Assembly (NCBI GenBank): GCA_023663235.1
Contig: JAMPHW010000001.1
Location: 188,195 to 220,753 of the forward strand
Length of the DNA: 32,559 nucleotides
DNA from: Ruminococcus sp.
GTDB lineage: Bacteria; Bacillota_I; Bacilli_A; RF39; UBA660
Direction: 5' to 3'
Of the stretch, positions 8,048-15,053 are shown piece after piece. The notes under the pieces were generated by a model, which was not told where the DNA came from, did not search any database, and saw only the letters and a program-made list of their open reading frames with translations. The position numbers were made by a program, and so were the translations under genes. How positions within the stretch are numbered: position 1 is the stretch's first letter; each line of letters begins with the position of its first letter.

Positions 8048-8560
8048 ATGAGACAGACAATTGGTGGAACATGGTTAATGCAGTTAATGATATTATTTAT
8101 TCTTTTATTTGTTGGGTATATTGTTTTAACTTTGAGTTACTCTAAATCTATACGTTTAAAAAACGAAGTTGTAACTATGGTGGAAAAATATAATGGATTA
8201 CATGATGAAAGTGTATCACTTATTAATAATTATTTATCTTCTTCTGGATATACCGCTAGAGGAAACTGTACTGCAACAAGCGGAACGGGAGTATATGGAG
8301 CAACAGATTTAAAAATAATGGCTTTAGAAGAAGCGCAACCTAATAAAAAATATTATTATTGTGTAAAGAAATTTAAAGGGGCTAATACGACTAAATACTA
8401 TCAAGTAACATTATTTTATAAATTTAATTTACCGATTTTAGGTAATATTTCAGGATTTACAGTTAGAGGAACTACAAGTAACTTTCAAACATCGGATGAT
8501 GATGCTAATAGTCCATATTGTAAGATGGTTAATGAAAATAGAGGTTTTTGTCGTAGATAG
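8048..8560 (+). CDS. Pilin-like / TadE-like membrane protein 4
   Basis: The protein has 170 residues. MRQTIGG is followed by a hydrophobic helix (about 8-28), then YSKSIRLKNEVV and a globular part with Cys pairs. The YYQVTLFYKFNLPILG block matches YYQIKVFYQLDLPIIN in the preceding protein, so they are paralogues despite low overall identity. An AGAGGTG Shine-Dalgarno precedes the ATG. The gene lies 10 bases after its paralogue and 14 bases before the TadZ-like gene. It is likely a pseudopilin-type component. Confidence 0.72.
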   Translation: MRQTIGGTWLMQLMILFILLFVGYIVLTLSYSKSIRLKNEVVTMVEKYNGLHDESVSLINNYLSSSGYTARGNCTATSGTGVYGATDLKIMALEEAQPNKKYYYCVKKFKGANTTKYYQVTLFYKFNLPILGNISGFTVRGTTSNFQTSDDDANSPYCKMVNENRGFCRR

Positions 8561-8574
8561 AAAGCAGGTTATTA

Positions 8575-9573
8575 ATGAATGTAATTGTATCAAATAAATA
8601 TCAAAATATGTTAGCAACTTTAGACATTGATATTATAAAGAATATTAATGGAGAATTTGAAGTAGAAGAACTTGTTAAAATATTTACTAATTTTTATTTT
8701 AATAAAATGATTATAGATATTACAGCGATTAAAGGTTATCAAAATATTAAGACAATTCAGAATTTATCTGTTAATTTTGATATGAGTAAAATTATTCTAT
8801 TATTGGATGATTCAGCGATGGTTAATAGTAAAGGTTATTTATCTAAACTAGTTAGTATGGGTATTTATAATTTTACAAGAAATATTAATGCAGTTAAATT
8901 CTTAATTGATAATCCAAACTCTTATAAAGATGTTGCTCAATATCATAATTTAAATGGTAATAATAATGATGATAATAGTGCTAGCAGTGATACATTTACA
9001 GGAACTGGTAGTGCAGGTCTTAGAATAATTGGTTTTAAAAATGTAACATCACATGCAGGAGCAACTACACTTGTTTATATGTTGAAAAAACATTTAGAAG
9101 TAGCTTATAATGTAGTAGCAATAGAAGTAGATAAAGAAGACTTTATTTATTTTAATGATAAGTCTTTAAAGTCATCTTCTAGTCTAGATTTATCTTTTAA
9201 CATTGCCAATAATCCTGATACAGAAGTGATATTAATAGATTTAAATGATTCTAATCAAGCTAATTTATGTAATGAAGTAGTTTATTTAGTTGAACCAGGT
9301 TTAATTAAATTGAATAAACTTATTAGGGCTGATAGAGAAGCTTTCTTAAAATTAAAAGAGAAAAAAGTTGTTTTAAATAAGAGTATTTTAAATAGTAAAG
9401 ATATTAGTGATTTTGAACAAGAGGCAAGAGCACAGGTTTTCTTTAATATTCCTTATTTAGATGATAAAAAAGAAAGAGAACAAGTATTAGATGACTTTTT
9501 AGTAGCACTTGGATTTTCAAGACTTAATAGTAGTAATTCTAGTCGTGCTAAATTATTTAATATTTTTAAGTAA
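8575..9573 (+). CDS. TadZ/CpaE-like ATPase with receiver-like N-terminal domain
   Basis: The protein has 332 residues. Residues 1-115 look like an atypical receiver fold, an Asn/Asp/Ser-rich linker spans about 125-142, and a MinD/ParA-type domain follows. The Walker A position reads NVTSHAGATTLV, so the deviant Walker A lysines are missing; ILIDLNDS is the likely Walker B strand. This layout matches TadZ/CpaE proteins, which position Tad/Flp pilus machinery and often have poor Walker A motifs. Its place after four pilin-like genes supports that role. No TadA ATPase, TadB/C platform or prepilin peptidase is present in this window. Confidence 0.65.
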   Translation: MNVIVSNKYQNMLATLDIDIIKNINGEFEVEELVKIFTNFYFNKMIIDITAIKGYQNIKTIQNLSVNFDMSKIILLLDDSAMVNSKGYLSKLVSMGIYNFTRNINAVKFLIDNPNSYKDVAQYHNLNGNNNDDNSASSDTFTGTGSAGLRIIGFKNVTSHAGATTLVYMLKKHLEVAYNVVAIEVDKEDFIYFNDKSLKSSSSLDLSFNIANNPDTEVILIDLNDSNQANLCNEVVYLVEPGLIKLNKLIRADREAFLKLKEKKVVLNKSILNSKDISDFEQEARAQVFFNIPYLDDKKEREQVLDDFLVALGFSRLNSSNSSRAKLFNIFK

Positions 9574-9601
9574 ATTATATGTTTTAAAAAAGAGTGTTTA
9601 T

Positions 9602-9610
9602 TGGTATAAT
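9602..9610 (+). promoter_or_regulatory. Extended -10 promoter TGGTATAAT
   Basis: The TGG-TATAAT extended -10 has a weak -35 (TTTTAA, 9582-9587) 17 bases upstream. It precedes AAGGAG and the ATG at 9631. Confidence 0.6.
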
Positions 9611-9630
9611 ATATTAAAGGAGCAAGATGA

Positions 9631-10362
9631 ATGAAAAAGTTTTTAAGTTTAATCATTTTAATTGGTTCTTTATGGTTTATTATAACACTTACTTGTAATA
9701 TTTTGACTGATAATGGCATAAAAGTAGATGTTAAAACTAAAGAAAATAGGATTATCGGAAAGGTTAGCTCAAATGAAGTTGATAATATGCTTTCTGATGT
9801 TTTTAATATATATTTAAATGAAGTAAGATATAAAGTAAAGATTGATTATACATTTAATGTTTTAGAAGATGAAACAACAAATTTAGAATTAAAGATTTAT
9901 TTTGATGGTAAAGAAATATTAAGTAAAGTTGTAGGAGTAAATGTTGTTAAAGATTTAGAAGAACCTTTTAGAAATGAAGATATTATAAACAAAGTTTTGT
10001 TAACAGAGGATAGTTTTAAAATTATTAATAGCGATAAAGATTATCTTTCTATAAAAATTGGTTATTTAAATAATTATGGTGAATATTATTTATTTAATAA
10101 TAAAGGTAATTTATTAAATGAAAAAGCAATACTTGCTTATGATAATAAAAATTATGTTAATGAAAATGATGAACTTTTAGATATATTTTATGAAAATAAT
10201 TATTATGTGAAGTTTCTAGATAATGAAATGTTTGTTTTAGAATTAGAAAATGGGAAGAATTTAAAGTTTAAAGAATATAAGTATAATATTAATAATAATA
10301 AGATTAATAAAGAATTAATAAATACTTATGAAAATATTAAATTAGTCGTTAATGAGGAATAA
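9631..10362 (+). CDS. Membrane-anchored extracytoplasmic protein of unknown function
   Basis: The protein has 243 residues. A Lys-initiated hydrophobic segment (about 3-24) acts as signal or anchor. The remainder is polar, rich in Asn, Asp, Glu, Lys and Tyr, and appears to be mostly beta-strand. I recognise no motif. AAGGAG lies 8 bases upstream of the ATG. The gene has its own extended -10 promoter and an intrinsic terminator overlapping its stop, so it is a single-gene unit between the pilin-like operon and obg. Confidence 0.75.
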   Translation: MKKFLSLIILIGSLWFIITLTCNILTDNGIKVDVKTKENRIIGKVSSNEVDNMLSDVFNIYLNEVRYKVKIDYTFNVLEDETTNLELKIYFDGKEILSKVVGVNVVKDLEEPFRNEDIINKVLLTEDSFKIINSDKDYLSIKIGYLNNYGEYYLFNNKGNLLNEKAILAYDNKNYVNENDELLDIFYENNYYVKFLDNEMFVLELENGKNLKFKEYKYNINNNKINKELINTYENIKLVVNEE

Positions 10363-10377
10363 TAATTCCTTATTTTT
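10355..10377 (+). terminator. Intrinsic terminator after the secreted unknown
   Basis: AGGAAT - aata - ATTCCT is followed by TATTTTT. The stem overlaps the stop codon at 10360-10362. Confidence 0.65.
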
Positions 10378-10385
10378 AGTATTTA

Positions 10386-10394
10386 TGGTAAAAT
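10386..10394 (+). promoter_or_regulatory. Extended -10 promoter TGGTAAAAT for obg
   Basis: TGG-TAAAAT is followed by GAGGTG and the ATG at 10412. No strong -35 is seen. Confidence 0.5.
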
Positions 10395-10411
10395 TAAAGA
10401 GGTGAATTATA

Positions 10412-11686
10412 ATGTTTGTAGATGAGTTAACAATTAAAGTTATAGCTGGTAAAGGTGGAGATGGCTGCACTTCTTTTAGACGTGAGAAATGTGAACCAAT
10501 GGGAGGACCTAATGGAGGTAATGGAGGTAGAGGAGCCAATATTATTTTTAAAATAGATAAAGGTTTAAAAACTTTAATTGATTTAAGATATATGAAAATT
10601 ATTAAAGGTAAAAAAGGAGAAAATGGTAAAGGTTCTAATAGAAACGGTTCTAATGCAGAGGATATTATTATTAAAGTACCTGAGGGGACAACAGTTATAG
10701 ATAGTGATACTAATTTAGTTATTGCAGATTTAGTAGGAGAAAATACGGAGGTGATTGTTGCTCATGGAGGTAGAGGAGGACGAGGTAATACTGCTTTTAA
10801 AACAGACAGTAATACAGCTCCTAAATTTAGTGAACTTGGAGAACCTGGAGAAGAAAGAATCCTTAAAGTAGAACTTAAAATGCTTGCAGATGTAGGATTA
10901 GTTGGTCTTCCTAGCGTTGGTAAATCTACAATATTATCGATGATTAGCAATGCTAAACCAAAAATTGCGGAATATCATTTTACAACATTAAGTCCTAATT
11001 TAGGCGTTGTTACATTAAAAGATAAAAGAACATTTATTGTCGCAGATTTACCAGGATTAATTGAAGGTGCACATGAGGGTGTAGGACTTGGAATTAAGTT
11101 TTTAAGACACGCGATGAGAACAAAGATATTAGCTCATGTTATTGATATGGGAGCTGAAGAAAATAGAAATCCAATTGAAGACTATGAAACGATTAGAAAA
11201 GAAATTGAAAACTATAATAGTAAGCTTGCTAATAAAAAAGAAATTATTATAGCTAATAAAATGGATTTATCTACGGCAGAAGAGAATTTGGTAAATTTTA
11301 AAAAGTTTTATCCAGATAAAGAAGTTATTGAATTTAGTTCTTTTGATGAAAAATATTATGATAAATTAATGGTTAAACTTGCAGATATGTTAGATAGTGT
11401 TAAAGAAGATCCTTTATATTTAGATGAAGAATTAGAAAGTCATGTTATATATAAATTTAAGAATGAAAGACCTTTTACAATAACCAAGGTAGATGATGTA
11501 TGGGTATTAGAGGGTAGAGAATTAGAAAAACTATTTAATATGACTCGCTTTAATGAAGATGAAGCAGTTATTAGATTTGCTAGAAAACTAAAAGGTATGG
11601 GTGTTGAAGAAGAACTTGAGAGACTTGGAGCCCAAAGAGGCGATGAAGTTCAAATTTGTGATTATATTTTTGAATTTAAAGAGTAA
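10412..11686 (+). CDS. obg: Obg/CgtA GTPase
   Basis: The protein has 424 residues, the usual length for Gram-positive Obg. The Gly-rich Obg fold spans about 1-158 (GKGGDGCTSFRREK, GGPNGGNGGRG and HGGRGGRGN). The GTPase domain has G1 LPSVGKST (about 163), G3 DLPGLIEGAHEGVGLG (about 211) and G4 NKMD (about 282). A C-terminal OCT domain follows from about 345. Obg binds the 50S subunit and links GTP/ppGpp state to ribosome assembly and stress. GAGGTG precedes the ATG. This is an ordinary housekeeping gene and fixes this part of the window as chromosomal. Confidence 0.96.
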   Translation: MFVDELTIKVIAGKGGDGCTSFRREKCEPMGGPNGGNGGRGANIIFKIDKGLKTLIDLRYMKIIKGKKGENGKGSNRNGSNAEDIIIKVPEGTTVIDSDTNLVIADLVGENTEVIVAHGGRGGRGNTAFKTDSNTAPKFSELGEPGEERILKVELKMLADVGLVGLPSVGKSTILSMISNAKPKIAEYHFTTLSPNLGVVTLKDKRTFIVADLPGLIEGAHEGVGLGIKFLRHAMRTKILAHVIDMGAEENRNPIEDYETIRKEIENYNSKLANKKEIIIANKMDLSTAEENLVNFKKFYPDKEVIEFSSFDEKYYDKLMVKLADMLDSVKEDPLYLDEELESHVIYKFKNERPFTITKVDDVWVLEGRELEKLFNMTRFNEDEAVIRFARKLKGMGVEEELERLGAQRGDEVQICDYIFEFKE

Positions 11687-11715
11687 TTTATAGTGTTTTT
11701 TTAAGCATTTTGTAT

Positions 11716-11721
11716 TATAAT
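11716..11721 (+). promoter_or_regulatory. -10 box TATAAT six bases before the DedA GTG start
   Basis: TATAAT is followed by six A-rich bases and then GTG at 11728, the position expected for the transcription start. This is a third example in the window of a -10 box abutting the start codon. Confidence 0.5.
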
Positions 11722-11727
11722 AAAAAA

Positions 11728-12315
11728 GTGATTAATATGCTAGAAATGATTGATACATTTATTGATACGACTTTACAAAATTTAGGACTATGGGGACCTA
11801 TTGTAGGATGTTTTTTCATAACTATTGAATCAATGGTACCAATACTTCCTTTATTTGTTTTCATAACGCTTAATTTTTTGGCTTTTGGTAATATATTAGG
11901 TTTTATTATATCATGGTTTTTTACATGTATAGGATGCTCCATATCATTTTTTTTGTTTAGGAAAAAGGTTCAGACTTGGTGGTATAAGAGACTAAAAAGT
12001 AGAGGTATTATAAGTAAAGAAACAATGAATAAAATTACATCGCTTAAATTTGAAGAATTAGCAACGGTTATTGCTATTCCTTTTACACCAGCTTTTTTAG
12101 TTAATATTCTTTGTGGTTTATCTAAAATGAGTTATAAGAAATTTTTAGTAACTTTAATGATAGGAAAAGCATTTTTAGTTTATTTTTGGGGATTTATTGG
12201 TGTTAGTTTAATTGATAGTATTAAGCATCCGATATATCTTTTAAAAGTTTTAATTATGTTATTGATTGCTTATATTATAAGTAAGATAGTTAATAAAAAA
12301 TTAAAATTAGTTTAG
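11728..12315 (+). CDS. DedA/VTT-domain (SNARE-associated) membrane protein
   Basis: The protein has about 195 residues and 4-5 membrane segments. It contains the DedA-type entry region (LWGPIVGCFFITIESMVPILP) with the conserved E and P residues, and later a cytosolic FRKK turn, as in the DedA/TMEM64 superfamily. Members include undecaprenyl-phosphate or phospholipid flippases. GTG 11728 or ATG 11737 are plausible starts; an earlier TTG at 11710 lies upstream of the -10 box and is unlikely. No clear Shine-Dalgarno is present. Confidence 0.82.
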   Translation: MINMLEMIDTFIDTTLQNLGLWGPIVGCFFITIESMVPILPLFVFITLNFLAFGNILGFIISWFFTCIGCSISFFLFRKKVQTWWYKRLKSRGIISKETMNKITSLKFEELATVIAIPFTPAFLVNILCGLSKMSYKKFLVTLMIGKAFLVYFWGFIGVSLIDSIKHPIYLLKVLIMLLIAYIISKIVNKKLKLV

Positions 12316-12344
12316 GGTTAATCTGAATGCTATGAGGATATTAG

Positions 12345-12455
12345 TATCCGTTTAACTATGGCAACGCTCAGGTGTTCTATGTGAATGGTACGAATGGCTA
12401 CCTCAACAACAACGGCGTGCACGGCACGAATGGTGTGCGTCCAATATCCTTTTAG
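12345..12455 (+). pseudogene. GC-rich orphan lectin-tail cassette (DGR template-repeat-like)
   Basis: The frame is open from a TAG at 12342 to a TAG at 12453 and has no start codon. It encodes YGNAQVFYVNGTNGYL, then NNNGVHGTN, then GVRPISF and stop. This matches the AxVF ... GVRPVIN segment of the lectin-tail proteins at 1-749 and 13629-15026, starting and ending within that segment. By hand count 12357-12443 is 46 G+C of 87 bases (53%), far above the very AT-rich surroundings. It also has AAC-AAC-AAC, GGC and GTG codons, which are rare in the host genes. Such Asn-codon-rich, untranslated copies of a lectin variable region are the hallmark of diversity-generating retroelement templates. No reverse transcriptase lies in the window, so this could also be a degraded gene remnant. 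Confidence 0.55.
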
Positions 12456-12535
12456 AACTTAAATATTTAGGTTAAGGCTTAATATAAAAGAATTAGGATA
12501 CAAGATTAGTCCTTAAGTTTTTACTTTAAATATAT

Positions 12536-12584
12536 AACACTGATGTTTTTATGTCTTGTATATAAAACTATGACAGTGTTTTTT
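12536..12584 (+). terminator. Long-loop hairpin with T-run
   Basis: AACACTG (12536-12542) pairs with CAGTGTT (12574-12580) and is followed by TTTT. A second TTTT/AAAA pairing is possible inside the 31-base loop. It may end the transcript carrying the orphan lectin cassette. The stretch 12456-12535 also contains the loosely complementary words AACTTAA, TTAAGG and CCTTAAGTT, suggesting a structured RNA. Confidence 0.45.
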
Positions 12585-12665
12585 AATTGTTTATGAAAGT
12601 TTTGTGAAATCGTTTTAGGGTGCATAAACACTAAGCTTGAAGACTATTCTGAAAAGCCCGTTTTC

Positions 12666-12694
12666 TTTACACTAAATAATATATATGATAAAAT
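12666..12694 (+). promoter_or_regulatory. Promoter TTTACA-17-TAAAAT for the small hydrophobic ORF
   Basis: TTTACA (12666-12671) and TAAAAT (12689-12694) are 17 bases apart. The transcript would start near 12701, leaving a leader of about 85 bases before the ATG at 12786. Confidence 0.6.
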
Positions 12695-12785
12695 ATTAAT
12701 AGGAGATGTATAGCTGTTAAGTGCCTTCAAACTTGGTGTTACTGCATCTAGATTGGAGTGATGCCTATGAGTGAAAGGAATTGTA

Positions 12786-12854
12786 ATGGAATATTTAGTT
12801 ATTCTAGTGGTTTTGATTTTAGTACTAAAACAAGACAACACACCCAAAAATTAG
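12786..12854 (+). CDS. 22-residue hydrophobic peptide, candidate type I toxin
   Basis: ATG 12786 is preceded by AAAGGA with a 6-base gap. The peptide starts MEYLVILVVLILVLKQDN and ends about four residues later, after a single Val/Leu/Ile membrane helix with a polar tail. It has its own promoter, an approximately 85-base leader and a downstream terminator (12920-12958). This organisation (tiny TM peptide, long structured leader, small independent transcript) is typical of Gram-positive type I toxin or holin-like toxin genes. An overlapping longer frame (from ATG 12762) is less convincing. The matching antisense RNA cannot be established by eye. Confidence 0.5.
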   Translation: MEYLVILVVLILVLKQDNTPKN

Positions 12855-12861
12855 GGCAAAT

Positions 12862-12905
12862 AAAAAAGCGCTTAACACTTCAATTTAATTTGAAGCGCTA
12901 AGTGC
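12862..12905 (-). terminator. 16-base hairpin terminator for the minus-strand regulator gene
   Basis: GCGCTTAACACTTCAA (12868-12883) pairs with TTGAAGCGCTAAGTGC (12890-12905) over 16 positions, three of them G-U type, with a six-base loop. On the minus strand it is followed by TTTTTT, so it fits the end of the regulator transcript starting at 13462. On the plus strand no T-run follows directly. Confidence 0.65.
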
Positions 12906-12919
12906 AAATCTAATTTTTT

Positions 12920-12958
12920 AGAGGCATTTAACGAAGCAAGTTATATGTCTCTTTTTTA
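12920..12958 (+). terminator. Plus-strand terminator after the small hydrophobic ORF
   Basis: AGAGGCAT (12920-12927) pairs with ATGTCTCT (12945-12952), with one G-T pair, and is followed by a run of T. Confidence 0.5.
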
Positions 12959-13006
12959 TTGTATGAAGTTTTCTTCATCTGTATACATAATACCATAATT
13001 AACTAA

Positions 13007-13462
13007 TTATTTCAAGTATTTAGGATTATCAATCTTACCTAGGAGATAATCAGCAGAAATGTGATATTTTTTACAAATATCGTAAAGAAATGGAGTAGCG
13101 ATAATATTTGTGCCTCTTTCATATTCTGCAATAGTTCCATTAGCAATATTTAATATATTTGCAAGCTTAATCTGGGTAAGATTTTTATCTTTTCGAAACT
13201 CCTTTAATCTAATACTTAGTTTTTCTTTATTAATATTTTTATTTGAGTTCTTGTATTGAAATAAATTATTTAATCCTAATATATAATCAATAGAAGTGTC
13301 ATAGTAATTGCTAATATCATTAAGTCTTGTTACTGGGATAATTTTTTCTTGTACTTCATAATGAGAGTATGTTATTCGAGAAACGTTTAAATTTTTAGCG
13401 ATATCTGCTTGACTATAGTTATTGTTTAATCTAAGTTCTTTTAATTTTTCTCCATAATTCAT
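13007..13462 (-). CDS. Transcriptional regulator with two tandem XRE-type HTH domains
   Basis: The protein has 151 residues from ATG 13462, which has GGTGA 7 bases upstream; TTG 13474 and GTG 13471 are less likely starts. Two HTH_3 (Cro/C1) domains lie side by side. The first is about residues 4-57 (LKELRLNNNYSQADIAKNLNV) and the second about 78-135 (LKEFRKDKNLTQIKLANILNI). Each ends in a typical Y-D/YILG or YLLG helix. There is no sensory or protease domain. The gene diverges from the lectin-tail gene at 13629, and the 166-base gap holds that gene's consensus promoter, so it probably represses it, itself, or both. Confidence 0.85.
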   Translation of the reverse strand: MNYGEKLKELRLNNNYSQADIAKNLNVSRITYSHYEVQEKIIPVTRLNDISNYYDTSIDYILGLNNLFQYKNSNKNINKEKLSIRLKEFRKDKNLTQIKLANILNIANGTIAEYERGTNIIATPFLYDICKKYHISADYLLGKIDNPKYLK

Positions 13463-13535
13463 ATAATTCACCAATGTTATTTTCTCATTTATTTATTAAG
13501 TATTAAATTTTGTGGTCCTAATAATGAGAATTTTC

Positions 13536-13564
13536 TTGACAAATATAATATTCAATAATATAAT
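13536..13564 (+). promoter_or_regulatory. Full-consensus promoter TTGACA-17-TATAAT
   Basis: TTGACA (13536-13541), a 17-base spacer and TATAAT (13559-13564) match the sigma-A consensus at all 12 positions. The start of transcription is near 13571, giving a 58-base leader. Such a strong promoter suggests high expression unless repressed by the divergent HTH protein. Confidence 0.85.
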
Positions 13565-13570
13565 TGATGT

Positions 13571-13618
13571 ATAAGCTAGAAATTTCTAAAATAATCCGGA
13601 TTTGCTTATTATAAGGAG
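13571..13618 (+). promoter_or_regulatory. Structured leader next to the Shine-Dalgarno
   Basis: ATAAGC (13571-13576) can pair with GCTTAT (13604-13609) around a perfect 12-base palindrome TAGAAATTTCTA (13577-13588). Alternatively CTTAT pairs with the ATAAG that begins the ATAAGGAG Shine-Dalgarno. The palindrome may equally be an operator for the divergent HTH protein. Confidence 0.35.
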
Positions 13619-13628
13619 CAAATAAAAA

Positions 13629-15026
13629 ATGAAATTTAAAAGAAATATAAATAGCAAAAAGTATTTTTTTTGTGGTCTAATAAGTGTAGTAGTACTTACT
13701 GTAACAGTTACTTTTATAACATCAAAAGCAAATTATAGAATGACAGCATCTATTCCTTTAACAGAAGGTAAAGTTGTATCTAGCCCTTATGATATAAATG
13801 TAATGGCTATATATATCAGTGATGGGGATGGCAATTATCAAGAATTATCTAAAGAAACAACTATGCCTAGTGGATATATAATAAATAAGGAAAACACTTA
13901 TTGCTGTAAGGGAAGTAATTGTAAAAAAGAAAATAAAGATACAAATGCTATAATAGAAACAATAGGGGGAATACATATTTTTAGAGGTATATCTAAAGGT
14001 GATAAGTGTTTTATTTACTTAGATAAAGATACAAGTACTGCTAAAACAATGAGCGAATTATTAAATACACACTATAAATATAAAGCAAAAAGAACAAGTG
14101 AGAATAAAGATTTTAATGTTCCATATGAAGAAACAACATATGGAATGATATTTGAAGCTGAAGATGACGATGGAACAACATATTATTTTGCTGGTAACCC
14201 TTTAGATAATTGGGTAGAGTTCGGAGGATATTATTGGCGGATAATAAGAATAAATGGTGATGGCTCTATAAGAATAATATATCAAGGAAGAACACAAGAT
14301 GAAAATGGAAATAAGTTAGAACCACAAGCAACTGGATCAGAAACTCAAGTTGGAATAAGTGCATTTAATACTCAAAGTACTGATAATGCTTATGTTGGCT
14401 TTATGTATGGAACTCCAAATTCAGATACTTATGAAGCAACACATCAAAATATTAATGATAGTACTATTAAAAAAGAATTAGATAATTGGTTTATAAATTC
14501 AAATATAAAAAAAGGTTCCAGTTATTTTGATAAAATAGATTTAAATGCAGGATTTTGTGGCGATAGGCAAGTTAGTACAATTTATAGCTATTTAAATGGA
14601 AATGGTGGAAATAAGAAAGTATTATCTGCTTATGGTCCTAGAGTAAGAGCAGAAGTCGGATTAACTAAACCTATATATAATTGTGTAAATAACTCTGATT
14701 TATATACTTATAATGCCTCGACTAAAGGTAATAAAGTATTAAAGAGTCCAGTTGGTTTTATATCTTATGATGAAGCAGTTTATGCAGGATTAGGATATCC
14801 CTTTATATCGAAGCTTAATTATTTAAACACCGAAGTAGTTTATTGGACTATATCACCTGCTTGTTTTAGTGATAACTTTGCTCGAGTATTTCAAATTAAT
14901 TATAATGGTCAACTTGATAACAGGTATGTAGGAAATAAGTTTGGAATAAGACCTGTAATTAATTTACGTTCAGATGTTAATTTTACTGGTGATGGAACTA
15001 TATCTAAGCCATACAAAGTAATTTAA
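13629..15026 (+). CDS. Membrane-anchored surface protein with C-type-lectin-like tail
   Basis: The protein has 465 residues. A basic N-terminus and one hydrophobic segment (about 13-31) act as anchor or signal. About 150 residues of unrecognised beta-rich sequence follow. A conserved block beginning TYYFAGNPLDNWVEFGGYYWRI then leads into the FGE/C-type-lectin-like (DUF6273-like) region ending GIRPVINLRSDV and TGDGT. It is a paralogue of the partial protein at 1-749. The segment between ARVF and GIRP, which corresponds to the orphan cassette at 12345-12455, is the most divergent part. AAGGAG precedes the ATG by about 10 bases. The role is likely surface binding; the ligand is unknown. Confidence 0.8.
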   Translation: MKFKRNINSKKYFFCGLISVVVLTVTVTFITSKANYRMTASIPLTEGKVVSSPYDINVMAIYISDGDGNYQELSKETTMPSGYIINKENTYCCKGSNCKKENKDTNAIIETIGGIHIFRGISKGDKCFIYLDKDTSTAKTMSELLNTHYKYKAKRTSENKDFNVPYEETTYGMIFEAEDDDGTTYYFAGNPLDNWVEFGGYYWRIIRINGDGSIRIIYQGRTQDENGNKLEPQATGSETQVGISAFNTQSTDNAYVGFMYGTPNSDTYEATHQNINDSTIKKELDNWFINSNIKKGSSYFDKIDLNAGFCGDRQVSTIYSYLNGNGGNKKVLSAYGPRVRAEVGLTKPIYNCVNNSDLYTYNASTKGNKVLKSPVGFISYDEAVYAGLGYPFISKLNYLNTEVVYWTISPACFSDNFARVFQINYNGQLDNRYVGNKFGIRPVINLRSDVNFTGDGTISKPYKVI

Positions 15027-15029
15027 AAA

Positions 15030-15053
15030 GAAGCTATTAATTAGTTTCTTTTT
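15030..15053. terminator. Bidirectional terminator between convergent genes
   Basis: GAAGCTA - ttaat - TAGTTTC has one G-T pair, an A-run to the left and a T-run to the right. It lies between the genes ending at 15026 and 15037. Confidence 0.65.

Noticed and set aside
12644-12847. 67-codon minus-strand ORF opposite the small hydrophobic ORF.
   Set aside because: It has no ribosome site and no recognisable protein features; the sense strand has a promoter, Shine-Dalgarno and TM peptide.
12762-12902. 46-codon ORF starting MPMSERNC in another frame over the toxin candidate.
   Set aside because: It runs through the terminator hairpin, is polar and featureless, and has a weaker ribosome site; kept only as an alternative.
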